Shown here: positions 61,843-64,000 of the stretch, one piece after another
Position numbering within the stretch: the stretch's first letter is position 1
Layout of the letters: each line of letters begins with the position of its first letter
DNA from: Streptococcus ratti FA-1 = DSM 20564
Lineage (GTDB): Bacteria; Bacillota; Bacilli; Lactobacillales; Streptococcaceae
DNA length: 64,000 nt
Direction of reading: 5' to 3'
Assembly (NCBI RefSeq): GCF_000286075.1
Contig: NZ_AJTZ01000005.1
Coordinates: forward strand, 806,001-870,000
Notes under the pieces: model-generated
What the model saw: only the letters and a program-made list of their open reading frames with translations
What the model was told of the DNA's origin: nothing
Database searches by the model: none
Program-made: the position numbers and the translations under genes

Positions 61843-62658
61843 ATGGTGCCAAAATTAGGTTTAAAAACCAGCAGCGACCCCGAACAATTGAACAGCCGCC
61901 TGATCCATCAGCCAGAGATTCTAGAATTTTATACCGACCAAGCTGATTTTTCAAAAAACGGGCTCAAGCGTCTGAACGACGCCATCCAAGAGGTTAAAGA
62001 GCGCGCTACAGACAAAATTATTCTCCGTCAGCCCATGACTTTTCAAGGTGATTTTCTGGAGATGATTGTGCCTAAAGAGCTCTTTCCTAAAAGCTTTCAT
62101 TTCTTGGAAAAATCAACCAGTGACCTGCTGCAGCTGGCATTTGACCATCATATTCAGGTTCTGCTTCACGGTTCTTATGAAATGCGAAATCAGGCTCTGA
62201 TAGCCTATTACGGCAGCTGGGAAGCCGCTAATCAATATCTTTTTGACCAGCTGGACAAATTTTCAGAGCTGGGCCAGGAACATATCATGTTTGAAAATTC
62301 GATCTCACCCCTTTTTTACTTTGGCGACCCTGATTACGATGCTCTGCTATTTGCTAAAAATTACCGGCTGGCCTACGATCTTTCACACGCCTTTATCAAA
62401 ATGCGGGGCAGCAATCGCAAACTCCTTGCTTCACTGAAAACTTTGAAAGATCATATTGTCCATTACCATTTAGTGGATTCTATGGGCAAAACGCACGACA
62501 GCCTGCCTTTGGGGCAAGGAAAAATCAACTGGAAAGCTGTTCTTGAGCTGCTCAATCCAGATGCTACTTCCATCTATGAAATCAATCTTAAAAACATGCT
62601 GGACCCTACCGAGCAGCTGCAAAGCCATAATTTTTTGCTGCAGCTGGCACAGAAATAA
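61843..62658 (+). CDS. TIM-barrel sugar phosphate isomerase/epimerase family protein
   Basis: From ATG 61843 it has 271 residues; AAAGAG lies upstream, and 11 more codons are open but overlap the pseudogene. The pattern is that of xylose-isomerase-like TIM barrels (AP_endonuc_2): EFYTDQADFSKNGLKRLNDA, HIMFENSISP (metal Glu), LAYDLSHAFIKM (Asp and His) and HYHLVDSMGKTHDSLPLGQGKINW (His, Asp, and the GxG turn). The metal site seems intact, so it is probably an active isomerase or epimerase of unknown substrate. It lies 5 nt after the lactonase remnant, its likely former operon partner. Confidence 0.82.
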   Translation: MVPKLGLKTSSDPEQLNSRLIHQPEILEFYTDQADFSKNGLKRLNDAIQEVKERATDKIILRQPMTFQGDFLEMIVPKELFPKSFHFLEKSTSDLLQLAFDHHIQVLLHGSYEMRNQALIAYYGSWEAANQYLFDQLDKFSELGQEHIMFENSISPLFYFGDPDYDALLFAKNYRLAYDLSHAFIKMRGSNRKLLASLKTLKDHIVHYHLVDSMGKTHDSLPLGQGKINWKAVLELLNPDATSIYEINLKNMLDPTEQLQSHNFLLQLAQK

Positions 62659-62721
62659 GGAAGGGACTTCCAAATTCACGCCTTTTATGGTTTAATAGAG
62701 GAAAAGAAATGAGGTAAACCT

Positions 62722-62916
62722 ATGAACCCAACTGAACTGTTTAATCATGTTAAAGAACTTGTTGAAAAACAAGACTTCTCTGCTGCTCAGGATTTTATTG
62801 ACCAGCACAAAAACGATTTGGGAGAGTATTTTGAACAGGCTAAAGGCCTTATTGACGGCGGTAAGGGGCTTGATGGCCTTGCTGACAAAGTCAAAGGACT
62901 TTTCGGCGGTAAATAA
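62722..62916 (+). CDS. Small conserved streptococcal protein of unknown function
   Basis: This 64-residue amphipathic protein has two or three helices: NPTELFNHVKELVEKQDFSAAQDFIDQHKNDLGEYFEQ, then KGLIDGGKGLDGLADKVKGLFGGK with a repeated KGL unit and a Gly-rich end. GAGGTAAACCT precedes the ATG with proper spacing, and a terminator follows directly. I recall similar small proteins in many streptococci but no function. It has no signal peptide. Confidence 0.8.
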   Translation: MNPTELFNHVKELVEKQDFSAAQDFIDQHKNDLGEYFEQAKGLIDGGKGLDGLADKVKGLFGGK

Positions 62917-62923
62917 GACAATC

Positions 62924-62961
62924 AAAAACTTAGTTTATCCAAGGATAGGCTAAGTTTTTTT
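62924..62961 (+). terminator. Terminator of the small-protein gene
   Basis: AAAAACTTAG..TATCC pairs with GGATA..CTAAGTTTTT, then more Ts. Confidence 0.9.
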
Positions 62962-62981
62962 AGTATAAGCCAAAATACAAA

Positions 62982-63027
62982 AAAGAACCTTGCTACCAAC
63001 GACAAACGTTGATATGACAAGGTTTTT
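62982..63027 (-). terminator. Terminator of rmlB
   Basis: AACCTTG/CAAGGTT form the outer stem and CAACG/CGTTG the inner one. On the minus strand TTCTTTTTTG follows. Confidence 0.8.
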
Positions 63028-63033
63028 TAACTT

Positions 63034-64000
<967 letters not shown>

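Overview
The window is a stretch of a low-GC Gram-positive chromosome that looks like a member of the mutans group of Streptococcus. The gbpC-irvA-irvR cluster, the type II-A CRISPR-Cas locus, a pdhDABC-type 2-oxo acid dehydrogenase operon, clpB, cdaA-cdaR-glmM, murT-gatD, wecB with polysaccharide genes, rnjB, rqcH, aldB-alsS, mutX and rmlB follow the order I recall for S. mutans UA159. Protein divergence, especially in Cas9 and GbpC, suggests a relative such as S. ratti rather than S. mutans itself. The species is an inference.

Region 1 (1-6.1 kb): a truncated GNAT acetyltransferase, lepA, the LPQTG wall protein gbpC, and the irvA/irvR switch. irvA and irvR are divergent; each promoter has a related palindrome between its -35 and -10. 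irvA has a leader of about 210 nt. Region 2 (6.2-15.7 kb) is the defence and mobile region: a 12-repeat CRISPR array with one spacer present twice, its leader and promoter, a HicAB toxin-antitoxin pair placed between array and cas operon, csn2-cas2-cas1-cas9, a tracrRNA, and an IS110-family element. The IS110 element is flanked by remains of a second CRISPR-Cas9 system: the first 13 codons of a compact cas9 with promoter and ribosome site, and a degenerate tracrRNA-like sequence.

Region 3 (15.7-37.4 kb) is mostly housekeeping: an FMN reductase, a fused MacB-like ABC exporter, the hemW-thioesterase-NagD-DUF1461 operon, a TetR-quinone reductase pair with clear operators, the dehydrogenase operon under a cre-overlapped promoter, clpB, cdaA-cdaR-glmM (c-di-AMP and cell-wall precursor) and murT-gatD (peptidoglycan amidation). 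Region 4 (37.6-46.9 kb): an ABC-F protein, then a five-gene operon (UDP-GlcNAc 2-epimerase, a membrane protein with a degenerate GGDEF-like domain, a 46-residue membrane peptide, a processive GT2 synthase, a GH8 hydrolase) that looks like a synthase-dependent exopolysaccharide machine; then a matrixin-like protease, a secreted DUF1307-like protein and an esterase.

Region 5 (46.9-64 kb): a CHY zinc-finger protein, RNase J2 (relevant because J2 is the nuclease that irvA RNA shields gbpC mRNA from in S. mutans), a tryptophan-type ABC importer, rqcH, an amino-acid permease, aldB-alsS (acetoin synthesis), a TPR protein, an AI-2E family transporter, mutX, a decayed 6-phosphogluconolactonase gene, a TIM-barrel sugar isomerase, a small conserved protein, and the 3' part of rmlB running off the end. 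No rRNA or tRNA genes were recognised.
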